A DNA stretch of 64,000 nt from Buxus sempervirens (GCA_947561395.2 OX387190.1:12952858-13016857), one strand, 5' to 3'; shown: positions 10,685 to 22,173, numbered from the stretch's first letter. The notes: generated by a model not told the origin, from the letters alone. Numbers and translations are program-made.

Positions 10685-11430
10685 TAATTATGGATAAATA
10701 TAATTATCTATTCAATTAAATAGATTAAGATTCTCTATATATATGTGAAGAAAGTAATTATCTATTCAAAATAATTATAAATAGAATTTAAAATGCATAT
10801 CTTTTTAACTTTGATAATTATCCAATATATTGGGCTTATGTGAAGAGATAATTATTATGTAATTAAATTTGTATGGATAGATTGCACTCTTAATCTATTT
10901 ATAATTATATTTCATTTTCTGAAATTTAGTAAAATATAATTATATTATTTTCTACTGAATTAAAATTTAAAATTTTTTTTATCTAAGGTGCTTTGTTTAG
11001 CACCTTATATATTTTATATAATGCGGGTCATCCTCTTGGGAAAATGTGAGTGCGTGGAGAAGTAATATAATTATCTACTCAATTAAATAGACTAGGATTC
11101 TCTATATATATACAAGGAAAATAGTTTTCTATTCAAAATAATTATAAATAGAATTTTACTTCTTTGCTTACAAATTCCAAGCTATGTGATCGCATTTAGA
11201 ATTGGATTTGGATGTCTATTGGATTCGGATGGTATATTAATATGATAGTGTTTTAATAAGACATGGATATTTTAAATATAGAGATTAATTAAATATCTTT
11301 CAAAAAGATATGTATATTAAATTTTCATTGAATAGATAATTATTTTCTTCGCACCCTTAATCTATTTATAATTATATCTTGTTTTTTTTAAATATAGTAA
11401 AATTATTTTTTAAATATAATGATATTATTT
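10685..11430. repeat. AT-rich region with two diverged direct copies about 380 bp apart
   Basis: A block with ATAATTATCTATTCAATTAA, a TCTCTATATATAT stretch and ATAATTATAAATAGAATTT occurs near 10,690-10,790 and again near 11,070-11,155. A second block (CTTAATCTATTTATAATTAT) recurs near 10,890 and 11,350. This suggests an old local duplication. No gene is seen. Confidence 0.6.
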
Positions 11431-12727
11431 TCAACAAATTGTAACGTATTCTTTGAAATAAAAATAGTTCGTAAATTTCTGGGTTCATTTCACAACTTTA
11501 CAAATGTCTTGGAACCTAAACATATTTAAATAAACGTAATATTTGTGAGTTATTAAACACACAATGCTAACTTTCTCAAGCTCCACTACGAAAAATTATT
11601 TTTTTAGACACAAATGTTGCGGGGAATATAAATATATATTGCTATACATGTCATATGGCAACGAGAAAACTATTAGATCATTTTCGGGTTGTTATTATAT
11701 AATTGGTTTTAGTTTGATTTTCAATTATTTATCTATCTATATATATATATATATTCAATTTTGGTTTGGTTTCAGTTTTAAACTCAAATTCAATAGATAT
11801 TAAATTAGTTAGACTTACAATTATTTTACTCAATGGTAGCAGCATGGAATGGATGGATGGATGCCCCATTTCAATAGGAGCCCGACAACCCAAAACACAT
11901 ACCAGCCGGTGGCTTCACTAAACCATCGGATTTTAGCTCTAGAAAAAAGGCGTTTGTGTCGGCAAGTCTAAAACGATTATGGCATGGTCTCTCCTTATCC
12001 GAGCTTTTAGCTGTAAACCTAACCCGACCGCTCAAAGTCCACTCGATCCAACCGGAATAAAAGCTTGAATTGAGCATTTAGTTTGTACTTGGTTTAGGCA
12101 AGCTTCATTTGTAGCCTGAAGTTGCGTTGCAGTTGGGTTCAAGCTCACACTATTCTTTGAATGAAATATTCAAAGATTTATATTTTGTTTGACCACCTAA
12201 ATTGAATCGAACTCAAATAATAATGTTTGGGCTAGTAAATTTTGGTTTTGTAAAATTTCAGTTTGAGTTAGACTTACAATTATTTGTTTACTAGTTAAAA
12301 CTATAGGTGCAACTTGGGTTGGGTAAAATAAAAAATTAGCTAACCCAAACCAATTTTGGGTTTTATACCTTTCGGTTTGGTTTTGGATCCAAAAATAACA
12401 TACTAAATTAGTTCAGTTAAGTTTCGGGTTGAAGGTTGTTTAAACCGAACCAAATTGAAACTTGACTTACGTATACCAAGTTTTAAATCGAACAAGTTGA
12501 ATATATACTATATAATATAAATTTATTAGCTTTTTATGCATAAGTATGATAATTAAATTTATAATATAGAGTATATCCCATATAAATATAATATATGTAT
12601 AGCTAAGGTTGCTAAACAGGCTGGCCCGACATGGCCCAGGCCCGTTTAGCGCGGGCCGCGGCACGCTTGGATTGTTTTCTATAAAACCCAGCCACAGGTA
12701 TAAAATTTGATTTTGCTGGGTATAAAA
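11431..12727. other. AT-rich non-coding region
   Basis: No gene recognised. It includes a TA microsatellite near 11,735. Around 12,615-12,665 there is a GC-rich patch of GGCCC-type repeats similar in style to 23,340-23,500, possibly a non-autonomous DNA transposon scrap. Confidence 0.4.
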
Positions 12728-13043
12728 TTTGATTTTTTTTTAAAAACCAAGGAAAATTATAAAAAAAATAGTAAAAAATCACAAAAAAATTCTGAAAAAT
12801 ATGTTTTTTATTCACAAAATTGTCTTACACATATTAGGATAGATTTTGCTTAAAAAATATAAATTAATTAATTATTACAAGTACAAGTACAAGTTTGCAA
12901 ATTGATTTTTTTTTTTAAAACCAAGGAAAATTAGAAAAAATAGTAAAAATTCTGAAAAATATGTTTATTATTCACAAAATTGTGTTACACATATTGGGAT
13001 AGATTTTGCTCAAAAAAATATAAATAAATTAATTATTACCAAG
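12728..13043. repeat. Tandem duplication of a block of about 150-170 bp
   Basis: A block running from AAACCAAGGAAAATTA through ATTCACAAAATTGT and ATAGATTTTGCT to AATTAATTATTAC occurs at about 12,740-12,878 and again at about 12,917-13,038. The copies differ by small indels and a few substitutions. No gene is seen from here to 13,543. Confidence 0.75.
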
Positions 13044-13543
13044 GAACGTAATAATAGTACCTTTCTAAAGGAACGTAAACAAATTTGATAGACACAAGGC
13101 ATTGGAGAGGCAAGCCATACTCATTTACCAGTTGATCAATGGAATTCACCTAACACTTCAAACATCGTAATGGTAGGGCTCATGCTGACTGATCAGATTC
13201 AGATGGTATCTACCATCAATTGATAAAACGGGTGTAAATTAAAACTGCGCAAATTGGGTCTTAAGTGTTTTTTTTTTATATTAAGTGACCCAATTCTTGA
13301 TAATTAAAAAAACGTGTGATATATTTTAAAATAACTGAGAACAAGTGTCACTTTATTATTCATAAAGAGTTTACCTATATAACCTTTTGTAATTAAGGGT
13401 TTGTTATCATTTGTTTAAGTCTTTTAGTGAGATTTAAAATTCTTTAAGGGAATTTTTGGAAGAAATTATATGGGTACAGTTAAATAACACTCTATCTCAA
13501 TTATTTTAAAACTTATCACTATTTTTTTATTACCAAAAATTGA

Positions 13544-13552
13544 TTCATTGAA
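13544..13552. repeat. Left 9-bp target duplication of the Mutator-like element
   Basis: TTCATTGAA immediately precedes the inverted repeat starting GGGAAAATTTCAG. The identical 9 bp follow the other end at 23,030-23,038. Confidence 0.9.
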
Positions 13553-14009
13553 GGGAAAATTTCAGAAAAGTGCTACTTTACAGCCAATATTCGAAAAACA
13601 TGCCATAAAGATGCGTAATTTAAAAAACATGCCACTTTTGAGATTTAATTAATGAAAGGGGTCATTGCACATTTGCCCTATTTGCAATGCCCAAATTACC
13701 CCTAAATAAAAGCGGGGGGGGGGGAAGAGAGGGAAACACGCATCCTCTTGCTCTCCTCTCCTCTGCTATGCGAAAATACTAGGGTCGACGAACCCTGTTT
13801 CCTCCTTTCTTCGCCGGCGAACGCGCCTTGTTTCCCGAGTAAAACATTTGCTTCGTCTCCAAGGCCGACGAACCCCCACGAACCTCGACCCCATTCTCCT
13901 TCCCCATTGACCTCTTCTTCTCCAAAAAACCCTTGCTATTTAAACGAAACCCTTTCCTTCCGCCATTCCTCTCTTCGCCGGCGAATGCAGGTGGTTTCCC
14001 CACTCACAT
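13553..14009 (+). repeat. Left terminal inverted repeat of the Mutator-like element
   Basis: Aligned end to end with the reverse complement of 22,567-23,029, with few differences. Just inside it, at about 14,021-14,095, a CCGACGAACG...CTTCTTCTCCAAAA block repeats part of the inverted repeat (13,862-13,930), a short direct duplication. Its CT-rich inner half resembles a plant 5' leader and may hold the element's promoter. Confidence 0.88.
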
Positions 14010-15901
14010 TTTCTTCTTCTTCAAGGCCGACGAACGCCGACCAACTTTCCCCCACTCTCCTTCCCCATTGACCTCTTCTTCTCCAAAAACTCCAACCAAC
14101 TTTCTGCCATGCTGTAGCTCGAAGCCGTCCCCTAGGTTGCCGCCGTCGTCCACCTTGCAGTATCATTTGGAGGTATTGTTTCTTCTCTTCCTTGGCACAC
14201 AAAGAAGTTGTTAATGGCATTATTGAATCTTTCCCTTTTCATATCTTAGATATCTTCATCAATAAAGGCACAACATGATTTGTGAAACCATGATCTGCTT
14301 ACAAAATTAAAGTAGGCGTATATGGATGTGATAATGGTTTTTGATTCATGGAATTAAGATTGATTTGAGTTCCAGCTTCTGTAATATTGATCTACTTACA
14401 CCCACAACATGATTTCCAGTTTTTCATTCATGGAATTAAGATTGATCTGAGTTCCAGGTTCTGTAATATTGCTATATATGGATGTGATAATGGTTTTTGA
14501 TCTCTATTAGGGTCAGAGTTTCATGCTCTTGGGACAGAGGAAATATAATTACATAATTAACACTTTGGACTCAAATTTTTATTTTCAAATTCCATCCAAT
14601 TGTAAAAGAGAAGTTCGATTACAACATTATTTCAAATCAGATGTCCAGATATCATCCATTGACACTTGCAAAAAATTTCTAATTTTACTTAAAACTCAAC
14701 AAGACAATACTAGAAAACAGGAAGTGATTGCATAAGACAGAGTCAAGAAACTGACTCAGTGTTCATAAGAAACTTAACCTTGAAAACTTGTTGTTTCCTT
14801 TAATAATACTGTCTCCCACCCTTTCTGTGAGATCTATCAGTTTTCTTTTGGATGATAAAGACTTTAGGCAGCCAATAAATGGGCCTCCACCAATGTGGGA
14901 TTACAAAGTTACCTGTGGGCAGGAGAAGAAAGGGATTAATCACATGGAGTCAAAACACTGGAATTTTAAGTGGAGAGACAAATTCAACTTAGACTGGAAG
15001 ACCAGATGATATGGATTGGAGCCAAAAATATTTAAATATGAAAGCTTAAGGTAGACATTCTAGAAATTCATGTAAGGTAGAAAAGGGTAGAAGAAGATAA
15101 AAGTTGAAAAGTCCAACTTCTTGTGAATTAGGCGCAATACAATCTCTTTTCTGCCAACAGTAGAGGGATGAAATCAAACAACCATGCTTGCAAAATTTAG
15201 AAGAGCTCCATTATAATTCAGCTCAATACAGAGAATCTAAAAGCGAAAAGATCCTTGTTCAAACGACCCCAGGAAAGCAGAATGGTATCACCTTGTTTGA
15301 AATGTGCTTCTACCATAGCCTCGAGTGCTAGATCTAATACATTAAAACAATATCTATAAAATAGATTTTTGAAACAGATGATGAAAATGGTGAGAAATTG
15401 ATAGAGAGATAGAATGGAGAGGAAGACGATGAATAATTTTTCTGTATTTGTTATCTTTGCATGAGGGAATGATGTACATATATTGCCAAGTCATTTGTGA
15501 GTAATCATCCACAAATATAACAAAATAATGAAACTGATTTTCTGAAATATGAATTGGTCACCATGATGTAGGACGTGTGGAACCCAAAGTTTAGATTAAT
15601 TTGTTATTTAGTAAAAGTGGAATTCCTATTTTCTTGTATTACGTATTTGAGTTATATTAGGAGTCTCTAAGAGGTTTTGGAGTTAGATTTAACTCTAAGT
15701 GGAACATTTTAATCTATTCTTATCAAAATCCTATTGCACAATTCCACCATTTAACATTTTGTTCCTGCTTTCTTGAAGCTAGCCTATTTTATAGAGGGAG
15801 ATATGTTCTTTTGAGTTTAAACAGGAATGAGGCAAGCAAGGTGACATCTTGTATTAAAGTTTAAAATCATATTTTGTGTGTGAATTTTATGTGCCTTAGG
15901 C
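14010..15901. other. Left interior of the Mutator-like element, no intact gene
   Basis: No transposase is recognised. A block with GATGTGATAATGGTTTTTGA and GGAATTAAGATTGAT is partly duplicated within 14,320-14,505. On the minus strand, around 15,500-15,565, a short reading gives FVDDYSQMTWQY, which resembles the catalytic-core block of Ty1/copia integrase, so an old retroelement scrap is possible. The rest is unassigned. Confidence 0.45.
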
Positions 15902-18900
15902 ATGGATTTTGCATGGGATAAGGAGTGGGCAGATGATGTTACTGATGTGCCGACAAATATAGATCCAGTAAGGCACGCTGTAGACACCTGATTTTTGCAC
16001 CCCTAAAATGAAGAAAAATGAAAAGTCAAACTAAAAGTCAAACCTTGAGGGGGTCAAAAATTGACTTTTTGATTCCAGTAAATTTGGCCATCAAACTTCA
16101 TCTCATTAAAAAAAGCATTTCGACACGGTTCCAACGCAACTGAATTTGCTGGAATCGGAGTCCAGATGAGAAAATTATGAGTTGGTCAAACTTTTGGGGA
16201 GCAAAAAGACTTTTTGCTCGACCCTAATTCAACTGCCAAACTTGATCCCAATGGATAGGTGGTTCCGAGCCGGTTCCAACGACACTAAATTTGCTGAAAT
16301 TTGACACCGGACGAAGAAGTTATGAGCGGTTGAAATTTCAGAAAAACTGCCCATGTGGCAAAAAGGCAGCAAAAATGGAATAAACCAACAAAATAAATAA
16401 GATAAAAGTGTTTATTAATATTTTAATAAAGAGAATCTCGCTTTTTAATAAAATAATCAGAAAATCGAATAAAAATCTTGCAAAAAACCGAATTGAATAA
16501 AGGTTTGAAATCCAGACATTTTAAAAATGTGCTGGACCGTGTTTCAATTACGGGCAGGGCATGCCCGTATAAGCTTCTGGAAGAAGACACGCGTCGCTGT
16601 ACGGCGGGACACGCGTCCCGTACGGCCGATTCTGCGAGATTTACAAATGTGCGTTTTTCGCCCATATTTGAATTACGGGCAAGGCACGCCCGTACTTCAA
16701 ATACGGGCACGCCCCTTTTTGCCTATAAATAGAGAGGCCACCCCCTCATTTCAACAAGCCATCTCCATAGGCCTCCACCCTCTCCCTCTCCTGCTAACCA
16801 CGGCCAACCCCTGCCCAAGTGCTGCCACCCCAATCCCAAACACCAAAATACCCAAAATACCCCTGAAATGCTGCCAAGCCTTCTCATTTCACCCTACAAG
16901 TATAAATAACCCATTGAACCCCTGCCAAAACCTCATTTGAAAGTTCACTAGGACGCGGAAGCGCTGCCAAATTATCTGGAGAACCACAACAAATCAAGAA
17001 GGTATTTGTACGGTAAAAAGCTCTTTTAGTATTTCATTTTATGTCAATACAAATCTTTCTTTCATTTCTTAGTTTCTTTATATTATACTAATCTGTTCAT
17101 TGAAGTTTTGCATGGTTAAGGGATGTCTCATGCATCCCTACGAGGAAAAGAAGGAGAATAAGTCCATAAAAAGCAAGAGATGTGCTAACAAAATGATTAA
17201 ATTCCCTAAAAATGATATGTAATTTTGAAAGGAATTTACCCTCTTTAAACAATCCAATGTAACCCTACCCAATTCCCCTACTTCTTCCCTGCTAAGTGTC
17301 ACATGGTGTGCTGGAAAATGATGGAAGCAAGAGAAGAAGAATGAGGACTTTGAACCCATTATCAAACACATTAAAAGAAGGGTGTTTGGAGCAAGTGAAG
17401 CAAATGTATGGCTACAGTAGAAGATGAAAACCTCAAAGGGCGTTGCCGGAACACCTGAGAAAGCCGTCGGACAAATCCCGATCGGAATTGGCAGAAAAGC
17501 CCAAAATATGCTGCGCCCGTAAACTTAGAGCGGTCCGGTCAGGACCGTGTTTGCTTCACGGGCAAGCCTAACCGGATTTCGTTCACGGGCAAGGGTGGAT
17601 CGTATAGCAAATACGGGCAAATGTAAAAGTAACCTAAAAAACATAATTTTCTGGCTCGATTGAACCTGAACCGGCCTGAACCAGTCCCTTAAGCAATTTG
17701 GGCTATTTTAAGCCCATCTTTGGACCGTGGGCCCAAATGGGCCCACCAAGGCACCTTGAGCCCACTTGTGGGGCCCATTTTTGACTGGCCTATACCAGGC
17801 CTGTTTTCAATAAACAGGCCCAAGCCCTTTGACCCTTGGCTAATGGGCCAAATCCAAGCCCACTAAGCCCATTGCATGTGTAAATGGTTTAATTTAATAA
17901 ATAACCAAATGGGTTACCCAATAACCCAACTGGACCCCAAGCCCAACCATGGCAACCCACGAGTCTTCCAACGGGACCCGGGTCCGACCCACTCCATTAA
18001 ATAAAAAGATAAAAATCAAAATAAAAGGGACCCACACCTTCAAAGGCCCCCGCCAGACCCAATAAACAGCATGCTGGTCTAGGAAGGGTGAGATTGACTC
18101 AAAAACCAGGGAGACCCGAGGGACCTGTCAAATCGACGGGGCGGGCCGAGGTGTCTTAGGGCTTCCCCGGACGTAACCGAGGACTTAGCTAGAACTCTGA
18201 AAAGCCGCAGACCAGACTTAGACCCGGATAGGGCAAACACCATGTTTGCCTGCACCTCTCAGGCAGTGGCGACTCCGAAAGTCCCGAGGCACGCACTGAA
18301 AGTGCGCCTGGTGTGCGATCTAGGCCAAGTTTAGGTGCGCACACACGCCATTGCATTATTTCTTTTATTTTACACATTCTTCTATACATCTCCTTTCATC
18401 AATATGTTTTCATTGTCACAGGTATTACGAGGTCATATTGTTCGTATGATCGGGTTTGCCCGTGACTTCACACGGCATTGTACCGACTTTGCCGCCTCTT
18501 TAAGCCACTCCCAGCCACATCCACCACCTCCAGATGCGGAGCCCGACCGGCCTTCTTATGATGATGTGCCTCCTCCACCACCTGTAGATGCCGAGCTCGA
18601 CCAGCCTTCTTGTGATGATGTGCCTCCTCCACCACCTCCAGATGCCGATGGCACTTTTGATGCACACCCAGATTTTCCATCGCCTCCTTTTGCTGGAAGT
18701 GTACCACACGATGAACCCGCGACTACATCTGAGGGTCCAAGTACTATGCAGTCTTGTCTCAGAGGTAGAGGGAAGCGAGTAAAGCACATTGCACAGAAAT
18801 TGAGGTCAACCTTTGTCGAGACGCATAGATTCCCCCCATTACCTGAACGAGAGACAAAAGCGTGGATGTATGCCATGATAGGTGGGTCACCGATGTAAGT

Positions 18901-20276
18901 ATATATCTTCTGTGATTGACAGTAATTAAGAGATTTACACCATTCAATATTGTGTTCATAGTTGGTTGTTGTTTTTTTTTTGGCCTTATAAGTGGAATTG
19001 ACGCATGCAGGGAAAAACTTGTTGATTTCGGTGTTTGCTATGCGACTCGAGGCGAGCTACTTGGTCTTTTTCCACAACGAAGGATTAGCGACCTGGTAAG
19101 TTTTTTGTATTGAAAATTGTATCATTTGTTTTAGGTTACAATGGTACTTGGATTAGTTTTCTCACTAAGGTGACTGTGAAATAGGTTATGCACATGTATG
19201 TGATTGCCCGTGTCAAATCTACACGGGAACATGCATCAACTATCCGTCGTCACTATATTACACCCTACACATCTGTACGTATACAGGATTGTATGTTAGG
19301 ACGCTTACAATCAATAATTATTAATGCATATGGAGTACTACAGCGGACTAATATATTATACTTGTGATTTATAGGGTGCAATCCTAAAATGAACATTGAC
19401 TGTAGAAGATGCTGTACAAAGTCAATTTTCACGAGATGTTCTAGGATGTAGTTTGCTTTGATGTCATATGGTATGATAAACTTCGAATATTTTTTTACTC
19501 TCTTTTACATAATTATTAACGCATAGTACACCTTGTATTGTCATTTGATAGATTTTCCTACCGATCTTGAGGAAGAGCCATTGGTTCCTGGTTGTTTTGA
19601 ACATCAAGGAGCAGCGGGTCGAAGTGCTAGATTCGGTACCGAAGAATCGGCCTAATGATTATTGTGCTGTATCAGCGAAATTGGTATGTAAAGAACTATA
19701 TAGTTTCAATGTATTATATAATTTGATATTGAATGGTTCAATTTTCATTGCAGACAAAGTTTTTTGCAAAAGTCTTTGAGGAGCTTAAACCTGGCTGTGA
19801 CAAGAGAGTGCAGGAGTGGTCACTGCTGCTTGTGTCCATGCCCTATCAAAGTAGTTCGTAAGTTCCCAACTTTATTACTCATATATTACCATAAGTTACA
19901 TGAGCATAGATATGATATTGGATAATGCCCTTAGTTTGCTTATTTGGTTATTTCCATTGACCCCCAATAATGCCCGTATTTTCCAGTTATTTGCCATGTC
20001 TACCTTGTCTTGATCTCTTCCATTTGTTGTGTAGTGACGATTGTGGTGTATTTGTAATGAAGTTCATGGAATATTGGGATGGGCATCAATTGTCGACTAG
20101 GTTTGGGCAGGCAAGTATATATTTTCCTATGCAACTTGATGTGGTTAAGACTTACACAATTTTTTATAGTAAGTGTTTCATTTAAATTGTAACAGGAAAA
20201 TATTGGACACTTTCGGAAGGAAGTGTTAGCATACCTGATGCTCCACCCTGCAAACGAAATCAAGTACCCGTACTAA
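15902..20276 (+). CDS. Ulp1/SENP-type (C48) cysteine protease gene carried by the Mutator-like element
   Basis: Ulp1-family proteases cleave SUMO-type modifiers. I infer nine exons from consistent splice sites and phases: 15,902-15,967; 18,422-18,894; 19,011-19,095; 19,185-19,274; 19,375-19,470; 19,552-19,683; 19,754-19,857; 20,035-20,110; 20,195-20,276. The total is about 400 codons. The C-terminal half carries the C48 signature: His in SHWFLVVLN, Asp in VLDSVP, the oxyanion Gln in PYQSSS and Cys in DDCGVFVMKF. Exon 2 encodes a proline-rich stretch (PPPPPDA repeats). Intron 8 uses a GC donor (GCAAGT). Exon 5 as drawn has two in-frame TGA codons, so either the copy is decayed or that exon is wrongly delimited. 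A solo LTR occupies intron 1. The start ATG gives MDFAWDKEWADD. Confidence 0.78.
16549..16712. repeat. Palindromes of the TACGGGCA/TGCCCGTA type upstream of the LTR TATA box
   Basis: TACGGGCAGGGCATGCCCGTA at 16,549 is followed by a GTACGGCGGGAC...GTCCCGTAC-like unit at about 16,599 and by TACGGGCAAGGCACGCCCGTA near 16,675. Further ACGGGCAAG units lie downstream at about 17,515-17,620. The layout matches the GTATCCG clusters of the other Tat-like LTRs, but the stem sequence is different. Confidence 0.7.
16724..16731 (+). promoter_or_regulatory. TATA box of the solo LTR in intron 1
   Basis: TATAAATA lies about 30 bp downstream of the last palindrome of the upstream cluster. It reads in the same direction as the Ulp1-like gene, so it could in principle start a transcript toward exon 2. 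Confidence 0.55.
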
Positions 20277-20567
20277 TTGAGAAGCTTAAACCTTCCTGAG
20301 ACTCTTTTCTTTCTCCAGGTCCTGCTCAAGAACGTGTGGGGGTAATGGGGATTTTTGAGACAGCAGCAAGAGCATTAAGACCTGGTGGTGTTCTTTGTAA
20401 TAAATTATTTTACAATTACTAAGGCCTAATCCAAGGGCAAAACGCAATCCATTGGCCTCGGTTCCTTTTAAATTTTTATGATATTGAATGAAATTTTATT
20501 AGTGTTTATCTCGAGTCAGCAGTTTGCGATTACATGTTTATCCAAAGTCAGCAGTGATCTCAAAACT

Positions 20568-21457
20568 AGCTCGTGTCCAACAGATCCTTAGCTCGAGTCC
20601 CACATCTCCTTAGTCCCATGTAAAATAGCTCGATCCCACTTATACTTAGCTCCAATCCCACGCAAAATTGCTCAAGTCCCACGTATCTTTAGCTTGAGTC
20701 CCGCGTAAAATAGCTCGAGTCCCACGTATCCTTAGCTCGAGTCCCATGTAAAATTGCTCGAGTCCCACGTATACTTAGCTCGAATCCCATGTAAAATTGC
20801 TTGAGTCCCACGTATACTTAGCTCGAGTCCCACGTAAAATTGCTCGAGTCCCACGTATACTTAGCTTGAGTCCCGCGTATATTTAGCTCGAGTCCCGTGT
20901 AAAATAGCTCGAGTCCCGCGTATCCTTAGCATGAGTCCCATGTAAAATTGCTCGAGTCCCACGTATACTTAGCTCGAGTCCCATGTAAAATTGCTCGAAT
21001 CCCACGTATACTTAGCTCGAGTCCCATGTAAAATTGCTTGAGTCCAACGTATACTTAGCTTGAGTACCACGTAAAATTGCTCGAGTCCCACGTATACTTA
21101 GCTTGAGTCCCGCGTATACTTAGCTCGAGTCCCGTGTAAAATAGCTCGAGTCCCACATATCCTTAGCTCGAGTCCCATGTAAGATAGCTCGAGTCCAACG
21201 TATCCTTAGCTTGAGTCTCACGTAAAATAATTCGAGTCCCGCGTATCCTTAGCTCGAGTCCCACGTATCCTTAGCTTGAGTCCCATGTAAGATAGCTCAA
21301 GTCCAACGTATCCTTATCTCGATCCCGCGTAAAATAACTCGAGTCCCACTTATCGTTAGCTCGAGTCCTACGTAAAATACTACTAAAAGTCCTATGTTGG
21401 TGTGCTTGAGTCGTACGTCAAGTACGGTCGAGTCCTTAGTAAATAGGTCAAGTCCCC
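20568..21457. repeat. Tandem array of 21-22 bp half-units forming a 43-bp period
   Basis: Alternating half-units (GCTCGAGTCCCACGTATACTT and GCTCGAGTCCCATGTAAAATT) repeat for about 0.9 kb, roughly 40 half-units, decaying at both edges. The array lies between the Ulp1-like gene and the GRF gene. It ends about 45 bp before the GRF promoter G-box. The core GCTCGAGTCCCATGT also occurs in the first GRF exon. Confidence 0.9.
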
Positions 21458-21501
21458 TCATATTTTTGGTGCTCGCATCTCCTAATACAACCAACGTATT
21501 T

Positions 21502-21507
21502 CACGTG
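21502..21507 (+). promoter_or_regulatory. G-box (CACGTG) upstream of the GRF gene
   Basis: CACGTGGGC lies 21 bp upstream of the TATA box. G-boxes are binding sites for plant bZIP and bHLH factors. A single 6-mer is weak evidence on its own, but its place next to a TATA box supports it. Confidence 0.4.
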
Positions 21508-21527
21508 GGCCTGCCTGCCGAATTGTT

Positions 21528-21535
21528 TATAAATA
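21528..21535 (+). promoter_or_regulatory. TATA box of the GRF gene
   Basis: TATAAATA lies 58 bp upstream of the chosen ATG at 21,586, a normal spacing for a short plant 5' leader. Confidence 0.5.
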
Positions 21536-21585
21536 CAAGTGTTTCAAGCGAGTCAATTATGCGCTATACTTTGTGCGAAGGAAGA

Positions 21586-22173
21586 ATGGAAGTTTTGCCA
21601 AAGGCTACCGATCCCCACGCTCGAGTCCCATGTCCATGCGGGAAAGGGATGCTTAAAAGAAAACTCTCCCACACCTCACGTAATCCAGGGCGCTATTTTT
21701 TCACTTGGCCATCGTCTGTAAGTATGCAATTTTACGAATCTGGCCATTCAACTATTATAAGAATATCTAAATTAAATGCATTATTTCTTATAGGGCAATG
21801 GTGGGAATGGATGTGGGTATTTTGTTTGGTGTGATGAGTTATTTCTGTGTGAATGTGGGAGGGGACCATGCCGTGTGTTAACTGCAAAAACTCCAACAAA
21901 CAAAGGGAGAAGATTTTACCGATGTCCTTTTGAAGTATGTGTGGAGTTGTATAGCACTCGAATACGTTCCTCCCACATGAGATATTTTGCAAAATAGGGA
22001 CTTCCTAATTGAGCTTCATGTCATTGTATTTCCAGGGCAAACAAAGCTGCAATTTCTTCTCCTGGTTGATCGAAGTTGGGGTAGAAAAGGGTGGATCGTC
22101 AAATTCATGCGATGCAGAAAACACTGAACAAAGACAACCAAGGGCATGGGAACTAGAACGACGGTTATTGTAG
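21586..22173 (+). CDS. Small protein with two tandem GRF-type zinc fingers
   Basis: Three exons (21,586-21,717; 21,794-21,934; 22,036-22,173), all joined in phase 0 with GT-AG introns, give 137 residues. Each GRF finger (C-x-CG, NPGR or NKGR, RCP, then C-x-FF/YF-x-W) is split by an intron at the same place, suggesting that one finger arose by exon duplication. Finger 1 reads CPCGKG, NPGRYFF, TWP, CGYFVW: the third expected Cys is Trp (TGG, one base from TGT). Finger 2 (CECGRG, NKGRRFYRCPF, SCNFFSW) keeps all four Cys. GRF fingers bind single-stranded DNA in proteins such as APE2 and Topo III; a role in transposition here is only inference. The short C-terminal tail is polar. Confidence 0.75.

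Larger units (their letters stand above)
15979..18343 (+). mobile_element. Solo LTR, Tat/Ogre-like, inserted in intron 1 of the Ulp1-like gene
   Basis: The unit runs from TGTAGACACC to GTGCGCACA, 2,365 bp, and is flanked by CACGC at 15,974-15,978 and 18,344-18,348. No internal retroelement coding is present, so it is a solo LTR. It shares its terminal blocks (GACTCAAA, GACGGGGCGGGC, TGGCGACTCCGA) with the LTRs ending at 249 and 8,163, but the middle differs. It carries palindromes at 16,549-16,712 and a TATA box at 16,724. The insertion point is only 11 bp past the intron's donor site. Confidence 0.88.

Noticed and set aside
13748-14214. Ser/Pro-rich open frames in the left inverted repeat
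   Set aside because: Present on both strands and in the mirrored right repeat; they come from CT-rich leader-like sequence and have no domain.
18335-18421. ATG at 18,335 as the start of the Ulp1-like gene
   Set aside because: It lies within the solo LTR end and intron 1. The acceptor at 18,421 and the upstream exon at 15,902-15,967 give a consistent spliced start.
18468-18876. Several antisense open frames opposite exon 2 of the Ulp1-like gene
   Set aside because: They mirror the CCACCACCTCC repeats encoding the proline-rich stretch, and carry no domain.
20568-21457. CRISPR-like direct-repeat array
   Set aside because: Unit spacing is fixed and there are no unique spacers. It is a simple tandem repeat inside a plant transposon.
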